DNA from: Datisca glomerata
Taxonomy: Eukaryota; Streptophyta; Magnoliopsida; Cucurbitales; Datiscaceae
Direction of reading: 5' to 3'
DNA: 64,000 bases
Assembly (NCBI GenBank): GCA_003255025.1
Contig: QANY01013727.1
Location: 1,819,849 to 1,883,848 of the forward strand
Part shown: positions 35,101-46,458 of the stretch, piece after piece
Numbering within the stretch: position 1 is the stretch's first letter
Layout of the letters: each line of letters starts with the position of its first letter
The notes under the pieces: model-generated
Database searches by the model: none
What the model saw: the letters and a program-made list of their open reading frames with translations, nothing else
Told to the model about the DNA's origin: nothing
Position numbers and translations under genes: made by a program

Positions 35101-36640
35101 CGGCCTATAATTATATATGGTGAAAACCCGTCTCGCTCAATACTTGTCACAAAAGCACAACAACATTATCAATGATAACTTTTAACGAGTTTATGAATAA
35201 GTATTCAATTGTTTCGAGAATACTTAATTAATCCAATCAAATTTCACATAATAAGTGAGTATCATGAATGTTTGCATTGAAATAACGAATTATTTCCATT
35301 TTTATTGATGATTTTCTCGGTGCACATATTTGGTGAACATCTCCAAGAATTATTATCTTGGAGGAGTTCACCAAAATATTTCACGTACAAAATTAAATAT
35401 TCTTGGAAGGGTTCACCAAAATATTTCGCGTACAAAATCAACCATTCTTGGAGGAGTTCACCAAAATATTTCACGTACAAGATCAATCATTCTTTGAGGA
35501 GTTCACCAAAATATTTCACGTACAAAATTAATCATTCTTGGAAGGGTTCACCGAAATATTTCACATACAAAATCAATCATTCTTGGAGAGGTTTACTAAA
35601 ATATATCACGTACAAACTTAAATAAGTTATTTTCTGAATTTTATGGGGTTGAAATTTATAAAATTAAAGGTTAAAATTTTAAATTTTAATATCCAATTTC
35701 AAACTTTTAGCGAACATGTTCAATTTATAAAATCTGATCTTGAGGGTTATACGTGTTCGTTAAACCGATAAATATGATTTACCAACCATCATAACATCAA
35801 GACCTACAATTATATATGATGAAAACCCGTCTCGCTCGATATTTGTTACAAAAGCACAACAACATTATCAATGATAACTTTTAACGAGTTTATGAATAAG
35901 TGTTCAATTGTATCAAAAATCCTTAATTAATCCAATCTAAGTTCACATAATATGTGAGTATCATGAATGTTTGCATTGAAATAATGAGTTTTTTTTTATT
36001 TTTATCAATGATTTTCTCGGTCTACGGTAAATAATTATAAAAATATCAATTTTAAGGAATATTGTGAATGGCGATTAAGAGCAAAAAAAGTGACGATTGG
36101 GAGGGAGACTAACAATCATCTATTTGTACGTGGTGTTTGGTGACTGAACAGGCGATTAGAGGCATTAAACTAGCACTTGGCTTTGACGATGCGATTAGCA
36201 CCTTCAGGATAGCGTTTAGGGGCTAAAAATAGGCAATTAGGTTGTACGTATTTGGTGAACCCCTCCTAAGAATTATTATTTCGTACGTAATTGGTGAATC
36301 CCAGTACGTACTTCATGAATCCCTCCAAGAATTATTAATTTGTACATATTTAGTCAACTCCACTATGTAGTAGGGTACAAAGGGAATCTTGAGGGGTTCA
36401 TAAAAAAATTTCAAGTACAAAATTCATAATTTTTGAAGGGTTCACAAAAAAATTTCACATACAAAATCAATCATTCTTCGAGGGGTTCACCAAAATATTT
36501 CACGTACAAAATCAATCATTCTTCGAGAGGTTCACCAAAATATTTCACGTACAAAATTATTCATTCTTCGAGGAGTTCACCTAAATATTTCACGTACAAA
36601 ATTAATCATTCTTCGAGGTGTTCTTCTAAAATGTAATGGG
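32142..36640 (+). repeat. Five tandem higher-order units, each with a 45-bp minisatellite and a hairpin
   Basis: The anchor phrase AAAGGTTAAAATTTCAAATTTTAA, or a close variant, recurs near 32169, 33137, 34060, 34964 and 35667, giving units of about 968, 923, 904 and 703 bases plus a last unit of about 970. A second anchor (GAAGAATGGCGATTTGAGCC) recurs at 32571, 33539, 34449 and, diverged, 36066, and is deleted in the fourth unit. Each unit ends with about 5-6 copies of a 45-base repeat containing TTCACCAAAATATTTCACGT and ACAAAATCAATCATTCTTGG. Because 45 is a multiple of three, the repeats produce false 15-residue repeat proteins (for example SPKYFTYKINHSWRG). They are in different frames in different units, so I do not call them genes. 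Confidence 0.93.
33768..33812. repeat. Hairpin at the head of the minisatellite (unit 2); counterparts in units 1, 3 and 4
   Basis: Two 19-base arms (beginning TTGGTGAACCC and ending TTCACCAA) pair around ATTATTA. The version at 35330-35374 has only two mismatches. The others lie near 32804-32848 and 34679-34723. The total length is 45 bases, the same as the minisatellite period. Confidence 0.8.
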
Positions 36641-38421
36641 GAAATATTATTTTACTTGGTATTTGTTGTAAAATGACAACATAATCAATAATACATTCTT
36701 AACCGTCATAAAAAGGTCCTAAAAACCATTGTATTCATTCAAAATCGCCGAAAAAACAACGAAACCGCCAAAAAAGGAAAAAAAATGCCAGGAACTCCCC
36801 AAAATCGCCGGTATTGGGCACCAAAACCGTCGGTATTGATTAGAGAAACCGTTGAGATAGAGTGGTGAATCCTAGTACGTAATTGGTGACTTTACTACGT
36901 AATTGGTGAATCCCACTACGTAATTGATGAACCCTTCCAAGAATTATTCTTTTGTACATATTTGGTGAACCCCACTATGAAATTGGTGAACCCCAGTACG
37001 TATTTGGTGAATCCCAGTACGTATTTGGTGCACTAAAAAAAATAAAAACCTGCTATTTGTTGGGCTTTGTGTGACGCAGATTGCTCCAAATGCAATATAA
37101 AGGCCAAAATAGCCCAGCAACCATGCCGTGAATTTTTTTCACCGCATGATAAAACTTTCCCTCCATTAGCGGCCACATGGATCCGCCCCTGTACATGGCG
37201 GCACCTAAACTTCAACCAAATAAATGTACGATGACTCTTCTACAGATGATTGTGGTGGTCTTAGGCAATACTCTCTAGAGATTACGAGTGTGTTTACTAA
37301 ATCGTGATGAATTTGAAACGGAATATGAAGAAACAAATGGAAGGTAAAAGGAACGAAAGGAAAAATAAATTATAAAATTTATTGACGTGTTTGTTAATTG
37401 TTAAGAATCAGATTAAGAAGAAACTTAATGTCGTTTATGTGTTTACTAAACATTCAAAAGTCAGAATGTTAGTATTCATTTATCAAATACCCATATTATA
37501 ATATTATAGGGGATAAAAATCACTTGGGCCAAGGCCCAATATCCAAAAGCCTTACAGACGAGGCTCCAACACATCTCCATCCGAGAGACCTCTACGCCCT
37601 TGTGATCGAGGCTATCATGATGGCTAAGGTCTTAAATAACACCTTCACAGCCAAAAACTACCGAGATGGTCAAGGTCTCCTTCATTCCCCTACGGCTGAG
37701 GCAACTACGATGGCCAATAGATTCAATATAAACTAACGTCTTCTAGCCACTCTTGATCTATACAAGAAGTGTTAGTCTTTCCCTTTTTCAACTCCTGTTT
37801 TCTTAATCTCATATTTCTTCATCATTCATTTCTCGTCCCTCAGTTTTTTCATTCTCGTAATATTTCTATATTGTTTCTGGTAGTAGTTCTAAGTTATAGA
37901 TATGGGTGTTCAGATTCCCTTTATTATCATATTCTCTATTTTTCTGTTCAGTTAGTATCCTATGAATAAATTCATTCCTCTTCTCAGAGGACTCTCCTAT
38001 ATCAAAATGTAGAAAAACAAACTCTTGCTTATTTTCTTCCTACTTTGGCATCACTATTAGAATTATGTCCATAAAGTAGAGTATAATAACTATTTATGAG
38101 TATTTAGTTATATATACTTTGCATTACTAAATTTAATGAATGAATAAAATTTTTTCTATTAATTAAAGTGTGTTTATAATTTACTCAAGTCTTTGAATTA
38201 TTCGTAATCTTAGTATCGACTAGACAATCGAGTCTGATTATGACTACTAGGCTGAACCAAGCTTCGTATTCACCTCAAGATTTAGGTAATAATGAAAATA
38301 GCCTTAAGGTGTAACAATTAGATTTAAAGTTAGATAAACGATTTTGCTATAAACTAATTTGTTACTTGTTGTCTTTGATATGCCAAATGAGTGAATTCGA
38401 ATTACTGGACAATACTTCGAC
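36641..38421. other. Repeat-rich DNA without a gene
   Basis: 36860-37030 holds several copies of a phrase like CACTACGTAATTGGTGAATCC, a relative of the neighbouring array. 37040-37195 (minus strand begins GGGGCGGATCCATGTGG) looks like one end of a dispersed element. 37495-37760 (CACTTGGGCCAAGGCCCAAT) looks like LTR-type sequence, with no partner seen. No coding region is supported. Confidence 0.4.
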
Positions 38422-39699
38422 TGTTGGGATCGTGATTCAACTATGTTGCAGTTACGTGATTCACAGATATTGAAATTCGTGGCGAGATTGCAAATGCAAC
38501 AATATCACATGATGCTTTATTGATGGGTGTGTGAATAAATTAACTTGGCCAAGTATTCGATGAAATGAATCATTGAATAAGACATGGTGAATTGTACGAG
38601 ACAATTCATAGTCAATAATGGAGTTAAGGAGATAATAACTAGAGGGTAAAATGATAATTTTACATCTCACTCTTGTTACTGATATTCACAAATAATAATA
38701 TGTTAAAATATTTTGTGGACTGTGAAATAAAAGAGTTTATTTGCATCAATAGAAAATGTAGCGCGCATGAATCGATGGTTGATTCATGTGAGTCCATTCG
38801 GTATCAGGATTAGTTCATAAGGACATGAATAAAAAATAACACCAATTGGACCAAAATTATGTTTTAGACCAATGTATATTTCCCGAACTCATATATGATG
38901 GGTGTTGTCACCTAATTAATGAAGAGCAAGTAATTTATGTTCAAATTAATTAATTGATTATTTTCTAATTATTGGATAATTAGTATAAAAAATAATTAAG
39001 AAATCTTAATTATTTTTTATAAAATTTATAAAAATTAATTAATTGATGAATATCAATTTCATTTATCAATTTGAATCGATGAATTTGAACACAATTTTGA
39101 CTAGTGAGATATGCAATTTTCGGCAATAGCAAATACTAGAGGGTGAATTTTCGGTGATTTAACATATAGGAGTACATGTGTAAATTTTGTAATAATTATA
39201 TAAGAGATGACATTAGGGTTACCTCCCTAAGTGTGTTGAGACAAACCTGACCACAGTGTCTGATTACACAGAGCAGAGAAAACACAGTTTCTCTCCCCCT
39301 ACAGTTGCCGCCGAAATTTACCAGAGGAAGAGAAATATTTGATTTTTCTTCCTCAGTTGTTTTGAGAGCCCACACTCAGTTCCAAATGACGTCCTTGCGA
39401 GATATACTTCTAAATCCAATTAGGGGTTATTGGTGTGAAGACTAATTCAAGTTATAGGAAGAACAAAGAACACAAAGACAATTAATAAGATTCCACCAAG
39501 TCAAAAATTCTCCGATACAACATAAAGTATAAATTATTTTAACCTTTATTGAATACGTTTAACTAAGTATGCATAATCGTATGTATGATTTTATTCTTTA
39601 ATATGGTTAAATTGGTTTTAAAAAAAAATTTGATATTCCATCCACGATCCGTTCGTGGTTCAATGATTTTTTTTTAAAATTTTAAAACCCGATCCAACA
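38422..39699 (+). repeat. Ty1/copia 5' LTR
   Basis: Starts TGTTGGGATCG and ends CGATCCAACA, an imperfect terminal inverted repeat in TG...CA form. It holds a TATATAAG at 39197-39204 and is followed one base later by a primer-binding site. The length of about 1.28 kb is within the normal range. No matching 3' LTR is recognised in the window. Confidence 0.72.
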
Positions 39700-39700
39700 A

Positions 39701-39714
39701 TTGGTATCAGAACC
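39701..39714 (+). promoter_or_regulatory. Primer-binding site complementary to initiator tRNA-Met
   Basis: TTGGTATCAGAACC is one change from the standard TGGTATCAGAGC of plant copia elements and sits directly after the LTR end. Confidence 0.85.
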
Positions 39715-41489
39715 ATGGGTTCTTGATTGTGCATATTTTGTGTTTAAACGTATGTATCGTTGGATATTGATATATTGGCATATAAGTTTGTATGGTAAAT
39801 TCAAAATAGTTTTGAATGTCTTATGAATAGATCCCGATCTATTGGCTCTAGGCATTTTGTTTTTCCATTCTAGTATTGATGTACACCAAAATTGAGGCAC
39901 AAGATTTTATGTAATTTACTTTCTTGCAAAAGTTGTATTTTTTTAAATTCCATGTAATCCATTGCCACATCGAAAAGTCACCGTGGAAAACCGTTGCGCC
40001 GCCAGCATCGCCAGTCGCTGTCTGCCGCCCACGCCGTGCCCTACACCGTTGGTTACCTAATTGGGGTTTTGGAAACTTTTGGGTTTTAGAATCCTAAGGG
40101 ATTTTGGAAACCTATGGATTTGGGAAACCATTGGGGTTTGGAAACCTATTGATTTATGAAACCATTGGGTTTTGGAAACTTTAAGGCTTAGAAAATCTTG
40201 AGATTTTAGAAACTTTTGATTTTAGAAAATCTTAGGGTTCTGCCTAATCCAGTTCCTAAATATTATTTTATTTAATTCGATAATTTTTCAACACTAACTA
40301 ATTGAAATTTATTTTATAAATTATTTTTAAAATTAAATCAATTGATTAATTTACTTGATAATTTATTTATCAAAGTAAAAATTGTTAGAAAATTAAATTT
40401 TAAGGTTTTGCCCATCTAGTCCCTAAATATTATTATTATTTAATTCAGTAATTTTCAACACTAATTAATTAGAATTTATTTTTTTAATTATTTTTAAAAA
40501 TAAATCAACTAATTACTTTACTTGGTAATTTATTTACCAAAGTAAAAATTGTTGAAAAATTAAATTTTTAATTAAATTTTAAATTTTAAAAATGGGACTG
40601 AACTTTTATAAAGAGTTACAAATTGGTGAGACTTTCTGAAGGAGGAGAAGATTACAGAAGCCATGAAGATTAATATTATTCTTTTTATGGGTTGTAATTA
40701 GAAATGAGTCATAGAGGTTAATTTAGAATGAATGATTTATTATTAATCTCGTATCATCATATAACATGTAGCATGTACATGCATCATTGTAGTTTAAATT
40801 TATAATGTGTTATAATTTAAATACAATGCAAATTTTATAAAAGTTATAAATTTTAAATTGGGATTTAAATTTTATAGAAGATTATAATTTTTGAAACTTG
40901 TTTTTTCAAATTAATAAAGAGTTATAGTTTTTAAAAGCAACGAAAAGTCCATTTTTCCAAAAACTAACTAGGGGGTCGTTTATGTTGAAACGTTCTCAAG
41001 GTCTCCAATGCAAACTTAGTCATGGCACGAGGAATGGTTTAGAGTCGCCCTGAAGGTCCTCTCTTTAGTGGGAGAAACTTGGGAATCGTGTTACTTTGAG
41101 TCATCGAATTGCTTAAGAAGCTAAAGCTTGTAAAGGAAGTGGTGAGATAAGACTGTTCTTAGGCGGACTGTTAGTTCATGGCAACTTTTAAAGCCGATGT
41201 GTTGGTTAAGCACTTAGACCGAACATTGAAATCCCTCATAGGGGCTAAGGTGACCAAAATCATTGGTTATTGGTTATGCTAGATGTAGTGACATCTTGAG
41301 AAGCGTTAACCAAATGAGAGGAGTATCCGATGCGCTATGAGATAGATTAGACGTTGTCCTTAGATGAGACAAGCTATTGTTGTTGATAATAAGAGTGTTA
41401 AGAGGTAGGGTAGAATTACTTTTTTCTAAGGGGAAAACGATAAGAAGGAGAGATGCATTCAGTATGAGAAATTAGCTAATCCTACCAGG
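39715..41489 (+). other. Non-coding leader or remnant of the copia element
   Basis: No gag or pol is recognisable. 39965-40065 is GC-rich (gag-start-like). 40060-40245 is a degenerate tandem repeat of TTGGGGTTTTGGAAAC. 40980-41400 (with GGGGCTAAGGTGACC) resembles untranslated sequence of related copia elements. The LINE begins at its end. Confidence 0.45.
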
Positions 41490-44400
41490 GAAGCTCTGTT
41501 CCATGTTTGGTAGCTTGGTAGCTGAGGACTTTAATGACCTGAATAGTCAGGAAAAATCAGGTTGGCATAAATTTGACTTCAATAGGGCTAGGAAGTTTTA
41601 TGATTTTATTAATTCTTATAGTCTTATAGATGTTAATGCAAAAGGAAATTATTGTACATGGAGGAATGTGAGACGAGGTGGGAACTTTATCCAAGAAAGG
41701 TTGGATAAAGTTCTCATCAATGACTCTTTTATGGACTTATTCTCTCACTTAGAGGTCCAGATCCCTCAACGTATTCGATCAGATCATAACATGCTTTTTA
41801 TTACTCTAGAAATGAAACATCCAAAATCTTCTAGAAGATTTAAACTGGAGGCTAAGTAGATGCTTGAGGAGGATTTTGAGGAGGTTTCATCTAAGAGTTG
41901 GAAATGTTATAGCTCGGGTAGGGGGATGGGAAAACTTATTTCTAAACTCAAAGGGTGTAAGTCTGATATTAAAATGTAGAATAAAAACCTTAAGAGGAAA
42001 CCTAGCCTTAAGATTAACCAGTTAAAGGAAGATGTGCGTCCATGTTAAATGAAGAAATAGAGGTGGAAAGAAAACAGAAGGCGGACATTTCTCGTAAAAT
42101 AAACAAAATTTGGAAGCAAGAAGAGATCTTTTGGAAACAAAAATCTAGATTGAACTGGTAAAAAACTGGGTATAGAAATACCAATTTTTCAACAAATCAG
42201 TTATTAAAAAAAGATTGGCTAATATTATTGTGAGACTCAAGGATAAAGATGAAATTTACCGCCAATATGAGGATAAACTTATTGATATTATTAAATCTTC
42301 TTTTGAGGAAAATTTTAGATGTGAGCCTTGTTCTGATATTGATTGGATCCTAAATCATGTGAATAATGTTATAAATAGGGAGGATAATGTTTTGCTAACT
42401 TCTAATGTCAGTTTGGAGGAAATTAAGGGTGCTGTTTTTAAACTAGGAGCTCATAAAGCTCCTAGTCGAGATGGACTCCCTGGCTTATTTTATGAAAAAT
42501 GTTGGGATTTAATTGGTATGGATGTTTGGAAAGGGTTCAAGATTTATTTGATAATTGCTATATGCCCAGATCTTTAAATGAAACTGATATTACAATATTC
42601 CTAAAGTCCATCAACCAGAATTTCCTGCTCATTTTAGCGCTATTGCATTGTATAATGTTTCCTATAATTATCTCTAAGATTCTTGCAAATAGAATAAGAT
42701 CCTTGCTAGGTAATATTATTTCTGATTCCTAGAGGGAATTTGTAAGTGGGAAACACGTTGAGCATAACAATCTTATAGCCCGTGAAATTTTGTATCACCT
42801 TAAGAAAAAAAGAAAGGAAAAAAAATGGTGGTGGTCCTTATGACTGGTATGTCTAAGGCTTAAGATAGGGTTAATTGGGGTTTTACTGAGACTCTTAATA
42901 AAAATGGATTTTGATGGTAAATTTATGCATTGGATTATGTTGTGTCTATCTACTATTAGTTATCAAATTAACATTGATGGTGTTCCTAAGGTTCATCTTA
43001 AGCCTAGTAGATGATTAAGACAAGGGGACCCTTTATATCCTTATCTTTTTGTTATAGTAGCTGAGAGTCTCTCTAGATGTTTGAATGTGGGTGTTTTGGG
43101 AGGTAGTTGATCCTATAGCCCTTAAAAGAGGGGGTCCCCCTATTTCCCACATTTTCTTTGCCGATGACAGCTTATTTGTAACCGATAGTAATGGGATTTC
43201 TTGCACTATTCTTAATCTATGCGTGAATAGGTACTGTAATACCTTGGGCCAAGAGATTAATTATGAGAAGAGTAGTATTTGGTTTAATGGGAATGTACCT
43301 AGTGATAAAGGAATATTATATAAATTTTTTAAAACATTTCATTAGTTGGGAAAAAGTATATGTATTTAAGACTTTCTATTGATTGGGGTAAGTCAAAATC
43401 CTCCATCTATTCTCTTCTTTCAGAAATGATGGAGAATAAGTCATCTCTATAGAAGGCTAACCTTCTTTCCTACGATGGGAAGAAAGTGCTTCTTAAATCA
43501 GTGGCCCAAGCCTTCCTTAGCTACAGTGTGAGTACATTTAGACTTCTTAAGAAAGTATGCCAAATCCTCTAAGCCGCTATAATGAGATTTTGGTGGTCTA
43601 AGGGTGTTAATAAGAAGGGTTTCAGTTGGGCTTCAAGTAAAAAGTTGACTAGAAGCACGGAATTTGGTGGTTTAGGGTTTAGGGACTTAGAAGTTAGAAG
43701 ACTTTCATCTAGCTTTGCTTGCCAAGCAAGCTTGGCTTATCTTGGAAAACCCTAATAGCCTTTGTGCTAGACTAATTAGAAGCCTTTACCATCCTAATTT
43801 CGATTTTCTAGATGCTCGTTTGTCTAAATCTAGTTCTTAGACTTGGAAAAGCATATGGCAAGGTAAAGAAGTCATAAAAAATCACTCTTTTTGGAAAATT
43901 GGGAATGGAAAAAGAGTCAAGATATGGAATGATTTTTGGGTTCTTGGTTTTACTAGCCTAGTTGATTTTAAATCTATTTAGTGGCTGAGTTGATTTCTCC
44001 TACTAGATATGATTGGAATAGAGGCCTAGTCATTTCCCTATTCCCCTGGATATCTAGAAGTATTTTTGCTATACCTATAATTAATTGTAATTCTGAAGAC
44101 AAGCTTGTTTAGCCTAAAGGTAATGGTATCTTTTTAGTAAAATCTTGTTATCATACCTTACACACTTTAAAATTTCAGGATATAAACAAAGGATCTACAT
44201 CTAATTCAGCAATTAGCCCAGCATTTTGGAAGACAGTTTGGATTTCATGCATCCAATCAAAAATCAAATATTTTATTTGGAGAGCTTCTGAATCATTCCT
44301 ACCTACAAAACTAAACGTGTTCAAAGGGCATATCATCCAGAATACAGTCTCCTATATGCATGAAGAGGGAGGAAAACGCTTACCATATGATTGTAGGGTG

Positions 44401-45120
44401 TAAATGGAGCAGTTTTTGCTGGAAAAGTCCAAGACTTGGACTTTGTCAAGATGATGCTGTTGAAGAAGATTTCGTGACCTAATCTAAAAAAGTCAGTGAA
44501 CTAAAACTCCATCCAGATCGGTCAAGGGACCTTATATCCCTCTTTCTCACCCTATGTTGGGCAACTGTGGAAGGGAAGGAATAAGTTCGGTTTTGATAAA
44601 AGCCTTTGTAACCCTATTGAAACTGTTAGGGTTTTCGGAGAAATTATGGCTTTAATTTTTGGAAGGAAACAATAAATTGGTACCTGTGCATGAGGATACT
44701 CAGCCTGATTCTTCTCTAGTGACTGAAGACTCTCCTTCCTCATGAGGTGCTCCACCTCCATCTAAGATTAAGATAAACTGTGATTCAAGCTTTTTGCCTC
44801 TTTCAATGGTGTGTTCGACGAGTCGGATAGCCAGGATTTAGAAGGTAGGGTTATTGATATATTTGGCTCGCGGGTCAGTGCATGAAGCCCCACTCATGGG
44901 GAGTCACTAGCCATAACTTATGCCTTAGACTGGGCTGGGTCTTCTAATTATGCCAGTGGTGTTATTAACTCAAGACTCTAAAATCGCTACTTCTAAGGTC
45001 CAATCCAATTCCTTGCTCATGTATTCTCGCTCAAATGGTATGCATTCACTCTCAAATGGTATGTATTCTCTCTGAGTCAAATTCATTCTTCTAAAATATT
45101 CTTCTAACTTGATCCCCAGA
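41490..45120 (+). pseudogene. L1-type LINE: endonuclease end, reverse transcriptase, zf-RVT, RNase H
   Basis: Order of fragments: the carboxyl end of the endonuclease (41515-41860: EDFNDLNSQEKSG, NYCTWRNVRRGGNFIQERLD, RSDHNML); the RT start (about 42400-42560: LEEIKGAVFKLGAHKAPSRDG); ISKILANRIRSLLG (about 42670); RQGDPLYPYLF (about 43018); the FADD catalytic box (about 43157). Then come YDGKKVLLKSVAQAFLSY (about 43475), a zinc-finger RVT region (about 44220-44400: FWKTVWISC, KIKYFIWRASESFLPTKLNV) and an RNase H start (about 44765: KINCDSSF). Stops and frameshifts break it. The 5' end is truncated, which is typical of incomplete target-primed reverse transcription. An RNase H after zf-RVT is usual in plant L1 elements. 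The 3' end is near 45120; no clear poly(A) tail. Confidence 0.9.
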
Positions 45121-45155
45121 ATGTATTAAGCTGGACACCACACCGTTGTTGAGAT

Positions 45156-45402
45156 TATGGGTGTAAGTAAAACCGAAAAAACTGACCGAACCGTGCCGAA
45201 CCAAAGCGGTTCGGTTGGTTGAAAGATTGTGATGTTTCGGTTCAGTTACAAATAAGCAAAACATACAAGGTTTGTTTTGGTTTACGGTTTTTGTAGTGAA
45301 ACCGCTTAGTTCTCCTCTCCTTCTCTCTCTCAGATTGTGCTTCTCTCTCACTCTTTCAGATTACGCCTCTCTCACTTTCTCAGATCGCATCTCTCTCAGT
45401 TC

Positions 45403-45438
<36 letters not shown>

Positions 45439-46253
45439 CTCTCACTCTCTCGTTCTCTCGCTCTCTCTAAGTTCGCCTCTCTCTCCCTCCCTCAGTTTGT
45501 CACACACACTCTCTCTCAGTTCTTCACTCTCCCTCTCTCACCTCACTCTACCTCTCTCTGAGTTTACCTAAATCTCTTTCTCTCTCTCTCTCTTAGTTCA
45601 CCTCTCGCTCTGTCTCTCAATTCACTTCTCCCTCTGTGTGTCTCTCAGTTCGCCTATCTCTCTCTCTCTAGTAGCCTTGTGATACGAAGATCGGAGAGCA
45701 TGGATTATATATACAAACTTCATATCAGAAGAAAAAAAGAAAAATTCCAGATCTAGAAGTTTAAGAAGAAAAAAGAGAAATTCTAGATCTAGAAATTTCA
45801 AGAAGAAAAAAGAGAAGGTATAGATCTAGAAGTTCAAGAAGAAAAAGGAGAAATTCTAGATCTGGATATTTATGTTCTGATTGTATTTTGTATTTTATTT
45901 TTTACCTTCTGAATCTTCTGATTCTTATGAGGATTTTCTAGTTTTTTTTATTGTATCTGTAATCTATTACAATGAACTTTGGATTAAAAATATCACAATT
46001 CTTTCTTCTTAGTTGGAATTTACGTTGTTCTTAGTTGAAATTGAAGGAAATTGCTAAAATTAGGACTTGTTCTTTTTATTTCACCAGTTTGGACCGGTTC
46101 AGTGCGGCGTATGATAAATTTTGATGAATCAATTCGGCGCGGCCTCTTTTATTTTACCGGTTCGATTCGGTTTATGTTTATGAACAACCACATTTACAGT
46201 TCGATTCGTCAAAATCTCTTAAATCGCACAAAACTGAACCACTTATTCGCCTA
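45156..46253. mobile_element. hAT-like MITE of about 1.1 kb with CT-rich tract
   Basis: The left end is TATGGGTGTAAGTAAAACC. The right end, reversed, is TAGGCGAATAAGTGGTTC. The 8-base flanks GTTGAGAT (45148-45155) and GTCAAGAT (46254-46261) agree at six of eight positions, as expected of a hAT target duplication. The inside has GAACCG/CGGTTC-rich subterminal parts at both ends, a pyrimidine microsatellite (about 45310-45670) and four copies of a 36-base repeat (about 45750-45875, AGATCTAGAAGTTTAAGAAG). There is no transposase. Frames in the CT tract are artefacts. Confidence 0.65.
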
Positions 46254-46357
46254 GTCAAGATAATCCTTCTTTGATCGTTCTTTCGTAAAGGATTGTGAGC
46301 TCATCATCTTGTGATGTGTGGCATCTCGATTGACCATAGATTCTCAGAATCTATAGC

Positions 46358-46376
46358 TTGGCATCGTCTGTGGGAA
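46358..46376 (+). promoter_or_regulatory. Gypsy primer-binding site
   Basis: TTGGCATCGTCTGTGGGAA differs by two bases from TTGGCGCCGTCTGTGGGAA, which commonly follows the 5' LTR of Tat-type plant elements. Gag starts about 80 bases later (ATG at 46459). Confidence 0.7.
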
Positions 46377-46458
46377 ATAAGATCTTCCTGAAAATTTTCA
46401 ATTAAATTCAAGATTGCTACAGCTGCAATACTGAATACAAGAGTCAATCCTAGACAAA

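Noticed and set aside
32801..36636. Long frames encoding 15-residue repeat proteins in the tandem array
   Set aside because: They result from the 45-base period being a multiple of three. The frame used differs between units, there is no common start, and the reverse strand is open in places too.
45272..45571. Leu/Ser-rich proteins in overlapping frames
   Set aside because: Pyrimidine microsatellite inside a MITE; composition artefact.
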